Below are positions 7,983-15,336 of a stretch of DNA of 15,336 bases, in pieces. Source of the stretch: Fomitopsis serialis (Eukaryota > Basidiomycota > Agaricomycetes > Polyporales > Fomitopsidaceae). The translations under genes were made by a program, and so were the position numbers. The stretch lies in assembly GCF_022376445.1 (NCBI RefSeq), contig NW_025955671.1, positions 1 to 15,336 on the forward strand, given 5' to 3'. The notes beneath the pieces were generated by a model, which was not told where the DNA came from, searched no databases, and saw only the letters and a program-made list of their open reading frames with translations. Position 1 is the stretch's first letter; every line of letters starts with the position of its first letter.

Positions 7983-9362
7983 TTAGATCTCCTCTTCCTC
8001 CATGTCTGAGCTCTCCTCCTCCGCCTCGTTCATGGTGAACCGCTCGGCCAGTTCCTCGTTTTCATCCGGTAAGTACTCGTCCCACTCCTGCAGGTCTTCT
8101 ATGCTGATCTTTCCCTCCCTCCGGCCTCTATAAGGTGCCACCCGGAATGCTGCATATTGGTGTCGCGCTACACTCCCATCCAGCTCTGCCAGGATATACG
8201 AACCCCCTTCCGTTCTTCTTACTACTATCATCGGTCCTAGGTACCATCTCTTTGCCTTCCGGTTGTGCTCCGTCTCGATCTGCGAGTTGCGAACGAGAAC
8301 GAGATCTCCCGGACCGTGGTTGTAGTCTTTGATTGTGTGTGTGTTCTTCTTGATAAAGTGCTCCACGGACTTGTACCGCGCCGTCAGCACCTTCCCATGT
8401 ATCGCGTTGAGATCTTCCCTCCGCTTCAGTAGTGCCCGTGCGCGCTGTGCAATGAACTCTTCCTGCGATAGTACTCCCTCCGGCTCCGGAACGAGGAACG
8501 TCGCCTCCACTAAGTCAAACGGAAACACTGGCTCCACTCCGTGCACGATCCAGTACAGTGACATCCTGGTGCTCTTCTGAATAGATACATGTTCCGCCCA
8601 AAATACCGCATTGATGACCGTAGGCCACTTGGTCTTGTTCCCTCCACAGAGCTTCATGGCCGCCTCACGCACATCGAAGTGCCTTCGTTCCACCGCGCCG
8701 TTCGCCCGCGAGTTGTACGGCGAGATCTTAATATGGTTGATACCGTACTTCTTCGACAAGATCTCCATTGCCGCGATGAACGCGGGCCCGTTATCCGTGA
8801 CAAACTCAGCTACCGCTCCCCAGCGACACAGGATTTCCTGGAAGATGAAAGCGGCCAGCGTCCGCGCCGTTTCGTTCCGGAGCTTTCTCCATTCCGGGTA
8901 CGATGCCATCGAGCACCGGGCCTGGACGATGTATGAGTACCCTCCGGACTTCGGCATGTGCATCGTGTCAATATAGACCTTCTGGAAGAGGCCTAGCGGT
9001 GTCACTACCATCGGTGGGATTCTGATTTTCTGCGTACTCCGCAACTGGCACTCGTGGCATGTACTGACGTACCATTTCACGTCTTGATCAAGGTGAGGCC
9101 ACCAGACTCGGAATCGTTCCAGTAGTCGCGTCCGGACTGTATACATTCCGCGATGCCTGAGATCGCCGTGTGCCTGCCTCAGTAGCTCCAGACGCCGTTC
9201 CTTCCGGATCACGCACTTGTGCTTTCCTTCCGGATCGCATCTCCAGAGCCGTCCCTTCCGGAGGAAGAATTGCCCGGCTTTGCGGACAAACCGGCAGAAC
9301 ACCGCTTCATCACCTAGGTCATCCGGTCGCTCCATGTCGCTCAGGAACTTCTGTATCTGCAT
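7983..9362 (-). CDS. Ty3/gypsy-type integrase, lone ORF without upstream RT
   Basis: 459 residues. The N-terminal H2C2 zinc-binding domain has H65, H70, C102 and C105 (LLRQAHGDLRHRG … TCHECQ). The retroviral integrase core has D132 (YIDTMHMP), D190 (FVTDNGPAF) and E225 (ANGAVERRH), a D-x57-D-x34-E arrangement by my count. The C-terminal GPY/F-like module is DLVLVRN … YLGPMIVV … YILAELDGSV, and an acidic tail ends EEEI. All catalytic residues are present and there is no internal stop, so it could be active. In an intact gypsy Pol this part follows protease, reverse transcriptase and RNase H; none of these is upstream here, where AT-rich repeats begin at once. The ATG at 9362 has purines before it, but a splice acceptor (TTAACTGAC…GCAG) overlaps the same place. 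It is therefore either a truncated Pol or the last exon of a larger gene. Confidence 0.9.
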   Translation of the reverse strand: MQIQKFLSDMERPDDLGDEAVFCRFVRKAGQFFLRKGRLWRCDPEGKHKCVIRKERRLELLRQAHGDLRHRGMYTVRTRLLERFRVWWPHLDQDVKWYVSTCHECQLRSTQKIRIPPMVVTPLGLFQKVYIDTMHMPKSGGYSYIVQARCSMASYPEWRKLRNETARTLAAFIFQEILCRWGAVAEFVTDNGPAFIAAMEILSKKYGINHIKISPYNSRANGAVERRHFDVREAAMKLCGGNKTKWPTVINAVFWAEHVSIQKSTRMSLYWIVHGVEPVFPFDLVEATFLVPEPEGVLSQEEFIAQRARALLKRREDLNAIHGKVLTARYKSVEHFIKKNTHTIKDYNHGPGDLVLVRNSQIETEHNRKAKRWYLGPMIVVRRTEGGSYILAELDGSVARHQYAAFRVAPYRGRREGKISIEDLQEWDEYLPDENEELAERFTMNEAEEESSDMEEEEI

Positions 9363-9642
9363 CTTTGTCAGTTAAAGTGGATCAATCAGGGTACATTAAT
9401 GTACCAAATATCAGCTCATCCAGGGCCATTAATGTACCCCTCTAAAGTCAATCCAATCTAAATCCAATGCTGATCCTGCACTAAGTCGTAAATCACTGTA
9501 TAAGATCAGGATTTGGATCAGATTCACTAATCCTCATTAAGTTGATACAGTCTTAGGCCAATTGTACAACACTAATCTAACACTGATACTATTCTGATCC
9601 ATGCATTAGTGTACACTGATCTAGTACTAATCTTGGATGATC
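9363..9642. repeat. AT-rich tract with palindromes upstream of the integrase
   Basis: The composition drops sharply from GC-rich coding to AT-rich at the integrase start. A 16-bp perfect palindrome GGTACATTAATGTACC lies at 9390-9405, with a partial copy (CATTAATGTACC) at 9427-9438. The rest has scattered words such as CACTAATC, GATCCTG and GTGTACACTGAT, which resemble diverged versions of the 33-bp repeat that follows. No ORF is supported. Confidence 0.65.
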
Positions 9643-10005
9643 CTGGGATCAGTATATACTAATCCAGTACTAATGCTGGGATCAGTATATACTAATCCAG
9701 TACTAATGCTGGGATTAGCATACACTAATTCAGTACTGATCTCAGGATTAGCATACACTAATTCAGTACTGATCTCAGGATTAGTGTACACTAATTCAGT
9801 ACTGATCTCAGGATTAGTGTACACTAATTCAGTACTGATCTCAGGATTAGTGTATACTAATCCAGTACTAATCGCAGGATTAGTGTATACTAATCCAGTA
9901 ACAATCCTGGGATTAGCATACACTGATTCAATACTGATCGCAGGATTAGTGTATACTAATCCAGTACTAATCCTGGGATTAGCACACACTAGTTCAGTGC
10001 TCATT
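9643..10005. repeat. Eleven tandem copies of a 33-bp palindrome-bearing repeat
   Basis: Units start at 9643, 9676, 9709, 9742, 9775, 9808, 9841, 9874, 9907, 9940 and 9973, exactly 33 bp apart. The consensus begins CTGGGATTAGTGTATACTAA and continues TYCAGTACTRATC. Each unit contains a palindromic core (best form ATTAGTGTACACTAAT) and a second smaller one (CAGTACTG). Because 33 is divisible by three and the unit has no stop, both strands stay open through the array; I regard these reading frames as artefacts. Confidence 0.9.
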
Positions 10006-10249
10006 AGTAATTCTATGCTCAACAGATCATTCTTATGCCTGATCCGCTGTGATCTATGTCCCTAATCGCACTCAGCTTAACAGTTGATCTACAGTGCTAA
10101 TCCAGATCATACAGGTACTATAGCTAGGTACATCAGTATTCGCAAGGAGAGTCGACAGTCAATGCATGACAACACATGGAGGACCAGCACCCGGCCACAG
10201 GATAGACGTGTACCGCATCACGTCGATGGAAGCCGTGGACGCGGCTACG
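10006..10249. other. Transition from AT-rich repeats to GC-rich DNA
   Basis: Diverged remnants of the palindromic repeats (CAGTGCTAATCC, TGATCTACAGTGCTAATC) fade out by about 10130. From about 10150 the DNA becomes GC-rich. No gene is supported. Confidence 0.5.
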
Positions 10250-10291
10250 AACCAGCGAGTCCACAGCAGCACCACCAACCAGCGAGTCCAC
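10250..10291. repeat. Two copies of AACCAGCGAGTCCAC, 27 bp apart
   Basis: Exact 15-bp copies lie at 10250-10264 and 10277-10291, separated by CAC/CAG-rich sequence. A short tandem duplication with no evident function. Confidence 0.75.
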
Positions 10292-10419
10292 GGCGCCACC
10301 ACTACACGTCAGCACGTGCAGCACGCAGCAGGGCGGAAGACAACGCGGGCACGACGGAAGGATGCGAGGGCGAGCCAACTATGAGACGCGAGAGCAACAG
10401 AGGACACGGAGGGCCCCGG

Positions 10420-10770
10420 TGAACGCAACAGCGAGGGCGAGATAGGATGTGCACGCGAGGGCAAAAGCAACACGGGCGGCGACGGCGACGCGACGGTGCA
10501 GACGCGATGGCGAGGCGCAGATAGCGAGGGCGACGCGAAGGAGATGTGATGGCGGCGACGCGGAGGAGACACAATGACGGGAGAGTATAGGCGATGGCGG
10601 CGACGCGGTGGAAACCCGATGGCGGGGGAGATGGCGATGCGGACGCGGAGGAGACCCGATGGCGAGGGAGAGATAGCGAGGGCGACAGAGGATGTGGACG
10701 CGATGGCGATGGCGATGGTGACGCGAAGGACACGCGAGGGACGTGGGCGGGCATGCAGGTGCACGGTGGG
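10420..10770. repeat. GC-rich degenerate minisatellite (GCGAYGCGG / GATGGCGA words)
   Basis: Repeated words such as GATGGCGACGCGGAGGAGAC, GGCGATGGCGATGG and GAGGGCGACGCGAAGG recur without strict spacing. The plus strand is purine-rich. Open frames on both strands translate to low-complexity Arg/Ser/Pro or Gly/Asp/Arg sequence and are not supported as genes. Confidence 0.65.
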
Positions 10771-11190
10771 GACGACCGGGCATGCGTCGAGGAACAGATA
10801 CGCTCACCAAGGGCCAACCGTCGCCTTCCCCGACCTCCGCTCTCCCCTCTTCTCCCAGGCATCCCGCCTGCCCCTACTCCTTCGTATTGCGGTCCCATTT
10901 GCTCGCCTTTGACGCTCGTCGCCGTGCTTGACTTGAGCGTGCCAGCGTAGGTGCGCGTTACGAGGCGCTGCGATGGTGTCGACTCTAGTTGGATAGTGGT
11001 GAAGGATGGCGGGGAGATGGCAGGCATTGGCCGGTCCACATAACGCTTCGCGGAACTGGGTCGCAAGCCGACGCTGGCAGGAACATTTCAGCGGGTACGT
11101 GAGGGAGCGGGCGTGGCTGTACAGTATATCTAGCTAGTTATTCTTTCATCGCCGTTGCCGGTACTATCATCCTCTGGCTGTAAGATATCA
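10771..11190. other. Gene-free stretch downstream of gene D
   Basis: A C/T-rich patch at 10815-10910 is followed by mixed sequence. On the minus strand a splice-like acceptor (ATATCTTACAG at about 11181-11191) followed by an acidic open frame could belong to an alternative C-terminus of D. I could not find a donor in the right phase with a good consensus. Confidence 0.4.
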
Positions 11191-11737
11191 TCAGTACATA
11201 TTGCTGGCGTGAAGCAAAGCGGACGGACCCAGAACGCCATGCATCAACCGCAGCGATTCGATCTGCATCGCATCCAGCTCGAAGGCCGTGTCGATGACCG
11301 ATGCCTTCCCCTGGGCCCGCAGTGCTTGGAAGGCACTCAACTGGACCCACTCCCCTCCATCGCGCGTCCACACGAAGCAGCTCGTCGGTCGCCATCCGCG
11401 CGTACGACCCGGCCTCAGGGTGAGTTCGAAGGTCGCCGCATCGGGGTTCGGATGGCTGGGTCGATCGGGACCTTGCGAACCATAGTCGACAATGCTCCAT
11501 GAATCGGGGTTCATCTAACCCACATAGTCAGGTACGTCGTCGCGATTTTAGAGGACACAAACTTACCCTTGAACGCTTCCGGGCTGTCAGCATCGGAGCG
11601 AGTCGAATCCGATGCTCCTCTACCGCCGTGACCAGACAAGGTCTCTTCTTGTCGCTGACTTCGCGTCCGCCGGAATGGACGGCGAAGTCTATCCGTTCCG
11701 GGCTGTACAGCACGACGTAGGGCGAAGAGGAGTTCAT
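11191..11737 (-). CDS. D: small two-exon protein of unknown function
   Basis: Exon 1 is 11737-11567 (57 codons), the intron 11515-11566 (52 nt, perfect GTAAGT donor, CTGAC branch-like site, TTAG acceptor, phase 0) and exon 2 11514-11191; 164 aa. The start chosen is MNSSSPYVVLYSPER. An in-frame ATG at 11788 would add a hydrophobic leader (MFSFLFQFILLIPSVHH), so a secreted form cannot be excluded. The protein looks globular: exon 1 has RPCLVTAVEEHRIRLAPML and exon 2 has RPTSCFVWTRDGGEWVQLS and a helical end (DAMQIESLRLMHG). The 'RPCLV … RLAP' stretch recalls the small beta-barrel of PemK-like proteins, which do occur in fungi, but this is only an impression with no conserved active site checked. 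It lies 604 bp downstream of the KDZ stop on the same strand. The clean intron and coding-like composition support a real gene. Confidence 0.6.
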
Positions 11738-12096
11738 GTGGTGGACAGATGGAATGAGTAGGATGAATTGGAAGAGGAAGGAGAACACTACTCACTGCTG
11801 AGCCCATTGGCTTTCTCGCGGCTACTGGATCTTCTCGCCAGTGCGTTTACGATACTTTGTATCAGCGGGGCCCAAGGACGACGGCTTGAAACGAGGCAAA
11901 GTGTGTCGGGGCTCGTTGGCGACCTCAGGTTCACCATACTGGCAGTGTATTAGACATCGGCGTCGTCTGCGATGATGCTGGGGGAGGGGTAGCGAGCGGC
12001 GAGCGATGACCAGAGAAGGGATGGTCGTCGTCTTCTATGGAGGGTACATGCGAGACGCAGTCGTGTTTGCAGTTATGAATGCGAGTAACAGGGTGA
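11738..12096. other. Gene-free stretch upstream of D
   Basis: The first 60 bp read as a C/T-rich leader on the minus strand, consistent with the D promoter. The rest has no convincing ORF, repeat or RNA gene. Confidence 0.45.
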
Positions 12097-12322
12097 GGTA
12101 TGCGAGGGAGTATTGAGACTGGTTGATACCGCGCCAGAGAAGTAGGGTCGGTAGGCGACAGTGTGAGGATAGACGGAGACGCGAGGTACGCGAGGGAGTA
12201 TTGAGACCAGTTGATAACGCGCCAGACGAGTAGGGTTGCTAGTCGTTTGACTCAGAATAGATGAAGAGGTACGCGAGGGGGTATTGAGAGCAGTTGATAA
12301 TGCGCCAGACGTGTGGGGTTCC
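12097..12322. repeat. Three imperfect 83-88-bp tandem repeats just beyond the KDZ stop
   Basis: Copies begin at 12097, 12185 and 12268 with GGTACGCGAGGGAGTATTGA. They share a second block (GTTGATAACGCGCCAGACG) and a third (AGTAGGGTTGC). The array ends about 20 bp short of the KDZ transposase stop codon, so it may be a subterminal repeat of the 3' end of that transposon. Confidence 0.8.
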
Positions 12323-12340
12323 TCGCTGCATTGCCGACGC

Positions 12341-14133
12341 TCATGGCACCCGTGGTTCGCCGTCCTTGGCGAGGTCGTCAGGGCGCGACGTAGCGGGTAT
12401 CGGCTCCTACGGGGAGGAGCCGGTGAGCAGGTTGTACGCAGAACAATAAGTTACTTACAATTGTGTAATCCCATTTGTCTTTGTGGTCCTTCCGTGTGCT
12501 CGCAAAGTGATTAGCACATTGAAGACTAAGCTTGCTGAACATGTCCGCCTTCTTCCTGGCATATACGCGTGCCCCCTCTGACAAATCCGTCTTCGTGGAT
12601 ACTGCTTCCCATGCATTGGACATGCTCTTGAACCCGAGTATTGTTCGCTTGAATTCGGCGTGAAGCTTGTTGACCTCTTCATTCGCTCGGTCCTTCTCTG
12701 CTCTCGCCCGAAACCATTGAACGCGATCGACTGATCCATCGTCAGTCACGCCGCCGTCATTTGGCATTGGCATTGCACACCTTCGAGTTGCCAGGCCTCC
12801 GCCTCGCCTTCTGTCCTCCATGGCGGCACGACCTTCCATATCCAACTCGCCTCCTCGCGACTGTCTCCCAGTTGTCGAGGACTTCGCCAATTTTTGCTTT
12901 TGAGATCGTTGTCCAGATTGATTGCGGTCAGGATGTCCGCTTGGTCCGCACACAACGCGATAAGCCGATCGCGGTTGTAGTTGTAGAGTCCAGCGATTGC
13001 TCGCGTATGCGCAACTGCGGTATTGACCTGCGTCTGCGAGCGCATGTTGTCCTTCTGTCCCCGTGCGTGCTTGCGCTTGTCAAGGAGGAACGCGCCTTGA
13101 TGGTTTAGGGATTGCTTGATACCGTCCAGAAGGTCGTAAGCGTGACCTACACGTATTCTGCGCTCGAATATAGCGAGTGCTTGCAGGCCAAGGTCTTCGC
13201 GCTCATGCGCAGAGAAATCGGAAGGGAATGCGAGGGGTTCTTCCTCAGGAGCCCCTGAGCCTTCGTCATCTTCGCTGTCATCATCTTGTTCATCTCCTTC
13301 TGCGTCAGGATAGTCGATATGAGGCATGAGAGAGCCCTGCAGCTCGCGCCACTTATCCAGTTCACGGCGGAGCGTCCGCCGTGCCCCGCTGACCCCCGCC
13401 AAAAGCGTGTCTTCGTCGTCGAGAAGCTCGGCGCTGGCAGGCGCACGGCTCTTCTTGACCTTCGCACGAAGTTCGAACCTGAGAGGCTTTAGTGAAGGAA
13501 CGACAAGCCATGTGAGAAACACTTACTGGCGTTTCTCCAGCTCAAGGCCCTTCTTGAAGTAGTTCGTCGTCCCTTGCGGAACCCCATCTGCTGCGGCCGC
13601 CGAGAACTTATCTTCGGGATTGATTTCTTGCTGGACTAGGTCATCGTAGACCTTCCCCGCACTGGGGACTAATGAGTGATGAGCATGTCGATGTGACACA
13701 GCCAAAGAGCCATTGGTAAGCGTACCTATGCTCTCGTCTAGCATGTACACACTACTAACTTCTTTGTTCGACTTCTTGCCTTTTTGCTTCCCTTTGCCTT
13801 TTTTCTTGCCTTTGCGTTTCCGAGTCGACGTCTTTTCGGGTGCGGGCGTCGCGAAGGGAGCCGGTGTGTCGTCCTTCATCTTGATCCAGGCGTGCACCTG
13901 GTCCCCAGCCAGCTCGTTCAACGCAGCAAACACGCCGGTCTTACTGTCTCGCGCCTTGAAGGCCTCCTTCAGCTTTCGAGCAAGGAAAGACCCTTAGTGT
14001 GAGGTGTGAGTGACGTTGCTGCTCGAGGAGATGATGACATACCTGCTGTCTCCATTTTACACCAATTCCAATGGTTGTGAATGGCGTTCAGGGCGTCATG
14101 TAGGTGACCTGCACTCATCTCGCGTGTGCTGAG
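12341..14133 (-). CDS. KDZ (Kyakuja/Dileera/Zisupton-type) transposase, C-terminal part only
   Basis: Five exon segments join in frame: 14133-14043, 13992-13527, 13478-12781, 12730-12459 and 12406-12341. The introns are 13993-14042 (50 nt), 13479-13526 (48), 12731-12780 (50) and 12407-12458 (52), all GT..AG. Landmarks in order: LSTREM … HNHWNWCKM, SFLARKLKEAF, a lysine-rich block (KRKGKKKGKGKQKGKK), YFKKGLELEKRQ, an acidic linker, LAFPSDFSAHERE, LDKRKHARGQKDNMRSQTQV, WRSPRQLGDSREEASWIWKV and DRVQWFRARAEKDRANEEVN. I recognise this order from the C-terminal half of fungal KDZ transposases, which move large DNA transposons. The N-terminal part with the catalytic acidic residues and its cysteine region is absent; recognisable sequence ends near 14133 and a CCGGCC repeat array takes over. 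Splice sites and frame are intact, so the truncation is recent or the missing exons lie further right. Confidence 0.85.
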
Positions 14134-14164
14134 CCCCACTTGATTATGCACATTACTGAGTGGA

Positions 14165-14860
14165 ACTTGACCGTTTCGAACGGTCCACCCGGAGTGCATT
14201 TGGCCCGTTTCGAACGGTGTACCCGGGCTCGGCCGGAGCACTCCGGGTCTACCGTTTGGAGCGGCCGCCGCCAGCAACGAACCGGCCGGAGGGAGGGTGG
14301 TGGTTTGGAATGGTCCGGCCGGAGTGTTGGGTAACGTTCCGGCCGGAGCTCTGGTGAACGTACCGGCCGGAGGCCTCGAGAAATATGGGTTTCCTACGGT
14401 GCGGCCGGACTGTTATCCAACGTTCCGGCCGGAGCTCTGGTCAACGGTCCGGCCGGAGGCCTCGAAAAATTTAGGCTTCCTACGGTCCGGCTGGACACAT
14501 ATTCAATGTTCTGGCCGGACCTTTGATCAGTGTCCCAGCCGGAGGCCTCGAAAATTTGGGCTCTCAACGGTCCGGCCGGAGCACTCAGCAATGGTCCGGC
14601 CGGCGCACTCAGCAATGGTCCGGCTGGAGGCCTCCAAAGATTTGGGTTCTCAATGTTCCGGCCAGGACCGGGGTTGATATCTAACCTTCTGGCCGGACCC
14701 CAGATGACATGGTCCGGCCGGGCAAAATTCCACCTTCCAAACATCCGGCCAGAAGCCTTGCGGAATCTGGGCTGTAAACAATCTGGCCAGGCTAGTTTGT
14801 AATCATCCAGCCAGCCGGACCCCAGATGAACAGACCGGCCGGGCTTCTCCCAAACCAGCC
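14165..14860. repeat. CCGGCCGG-rich array with an 86-bp higher-order period
   Basis: GTTCCGGCCGG-type units start at 14336, 14422, 14508 and 14594, exactly 86 bp apart. A second internal unit (GGTCCGGCCGGAGGCCTCG) is followed by an A-rich spacer (AAAAATTTGGG). Shorter units continue to about 14860 and begin with two inverted motifs (CCGTTTCGAACGG) at about 14169 and 14206. Low-complexity open frames on both strands come from the repeat. Confidence 0.85.
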
Positions 14861-14950
14861 AGACACCTCAGGTTTGATCTGCCGGTGATATAACAACAAG
14901 AATTGTTAACCACCGAGCTCAGCTGGAAAACAACCAAGGTTGTGTCAACC

Positions 14951-15080
14951 AAGCTCAATATTTAACCACCACCGAGCTCAGAGTTGAACCACCGAGCTCA
15001 GAGATGAGCCACCAAGCTCGGTATCAAACCACCGAGCTCAATAGTGAGCCACTGAGCACAGTATTGAACCACCGAGGTTA
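14951..15080. repeat. 20-bp tandem repeat ACCGAGCTCAGAGTTGAACC
   Basis: Six to seven copies run at exact 20-bp steps (14951, 14971, 14991, 15011, 15031, 15051, 15071), with the GAGCTC palindrome central in most of them. Confidence 0.85.
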
Positions 15081-15336
15081 AACAGCTAGGCTCGGTGGCC
15101 GAGAAAAATTGGCCGGGCTCGGCGCCGAGGATAAATGGCCGAGGCTCGGGCCGAGGTTTTGAGCGCCGAGCTCGGGCCGAGGTTTCGAGCGCCGAGCTCG
15201 GTGAAAACCGCCGAGGTCAGTATCAAAGCATTGAGCTCAGTGTTAAGGGGCCCAGTTAAAGGGCCGAGCTGAGTGTTCAATGACCGAGTTTGTTGTTGAA
15301 GCACTGAGCTCGGAAATGGCCGAGGTTAAACCACCG
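15081..15336. repeat. Degenerate CCGAGCTCGG-type repeats to the window end
   Basis: Words such as GCCGAGCTCGG, GGCCGAGG and CACTGAGCTC recur with irregular spacing, a GC-richer relative of the preceding 20-bp array. The array continues past the window. No gene is supported. Confidence 0.7.

Noticed and set aside
9627..10065. Long open frames on both strands encoding 11-residue repeats (VYTNPVLISGL type)
   Set aside because: They follow from a stop-free 33-bp palindromic tandem unit; openness on both strands with the same period is the signature of the repeat, not of a gene.
10719..10726. TGACGCGA, identical to the terminus of the 170-1835 insertion on its minus strand
   Set aside because: The match is only 8 bp inside a GCGA-rich minisatellite and has no partner end; chance is sufficient.
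10302..11066. 254-residue minus-strand open frame rich in Ser, Pro and Arg
   Set aside because: Most of it translates the GC-rich minisatellite; low complexity, no domain, and overlapping open frames in all phases.
14120..14334. Continuation of the KDZ frame upstream into the repeat array as extra N-terminal protein
   Set aside because: Residues before LSTREM are translations of the CCGGCC repeat and do not resemble KDZ sequence.
14951..15080. Regular 20-bp repeats that could suggest a CRISPR array
   Set aside because: The units are directly adjacent with no unique spacers, and the window is fungal; this is a tandem satellite.

Overview
The window looks like a transposon-dense, accessory stretch of a filamentous basidiomycete (Agaricomycete-type) genome. 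The reasons are predicted introns of about 48-70 nt with clean GT..AG ends, GC-rich coding DNA, a KDZ-type transposase, a Ty3/gypsy integrase of a kind I associate with mushroom genomes, and no recognisable housekeeping gene. All assignments come from reading the sequence; no search was run.

Layout. (1) Positions 1-3.5 kb hold a Ty1/copia retrotransposon on the minus strand: gag plus protease at 1836-3194, the start of the pre-integrase/integrase part at 1-165, and a primer-binding site and promoter-bearing LTR at about 3311-3490. It is split by a 1,666-bp insertion (170-1835) with TG..CA ends and a 4-bp target duplication (ACGA at 166-169 and 1836-1839). Removing the insertion restores the reading frame. 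The insertion carries a small two-exon gene, called A1 here. (2) Positions 4.1-8.0 kb hold a plus-strand cassette of three unfamiliar genes: A2 (a homologue of A1 with an intron at the same place), B (a proline-rich protein with a six-cysteine cluster, frame-broken) and C (a helical, coiled-coil-like protein). (3) Convergent to C, 26 bp away, lies a 459-aa Ty3/gypsy integrase on the minus strand (7983-9362) with no protease, reverse transcriptase or RNase H upstream of it. (4) Its coding sequence starts at the edge of an AT-rich tract of small palindromes (9363-10.1 kb) that contains eleven 33-bp tandem repeats, followed by a GC-rich purine-skewed minisatellite (10.4-10.77 kb). (5) A small two-exon gene of unknown function (D, minus, 11191-11737). 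(6) The C-terminal part of a KDZ transposase on the minus strand (12341-14133) with four intact introns, followed by three 83-88-bp repeats. Its N-terminal part is missing and the DNA there is a CCGGCC-rich repeat array (14.16-14.86 kb) and then a 20-bp GAGCTC repeat array (14.95-15.08 kb, degenerate to the window end).

The most interesting signal is the A family: two divergent copies with a shared phase-0 intron, one inside a 1.67-kb insertion with its own target duplication, the other heading a three-gene antisense cassette next to a gypsy integrase. This suggests that A, and perhaps B and C, are accessory genes carried by a large mobile element rather than host genes.
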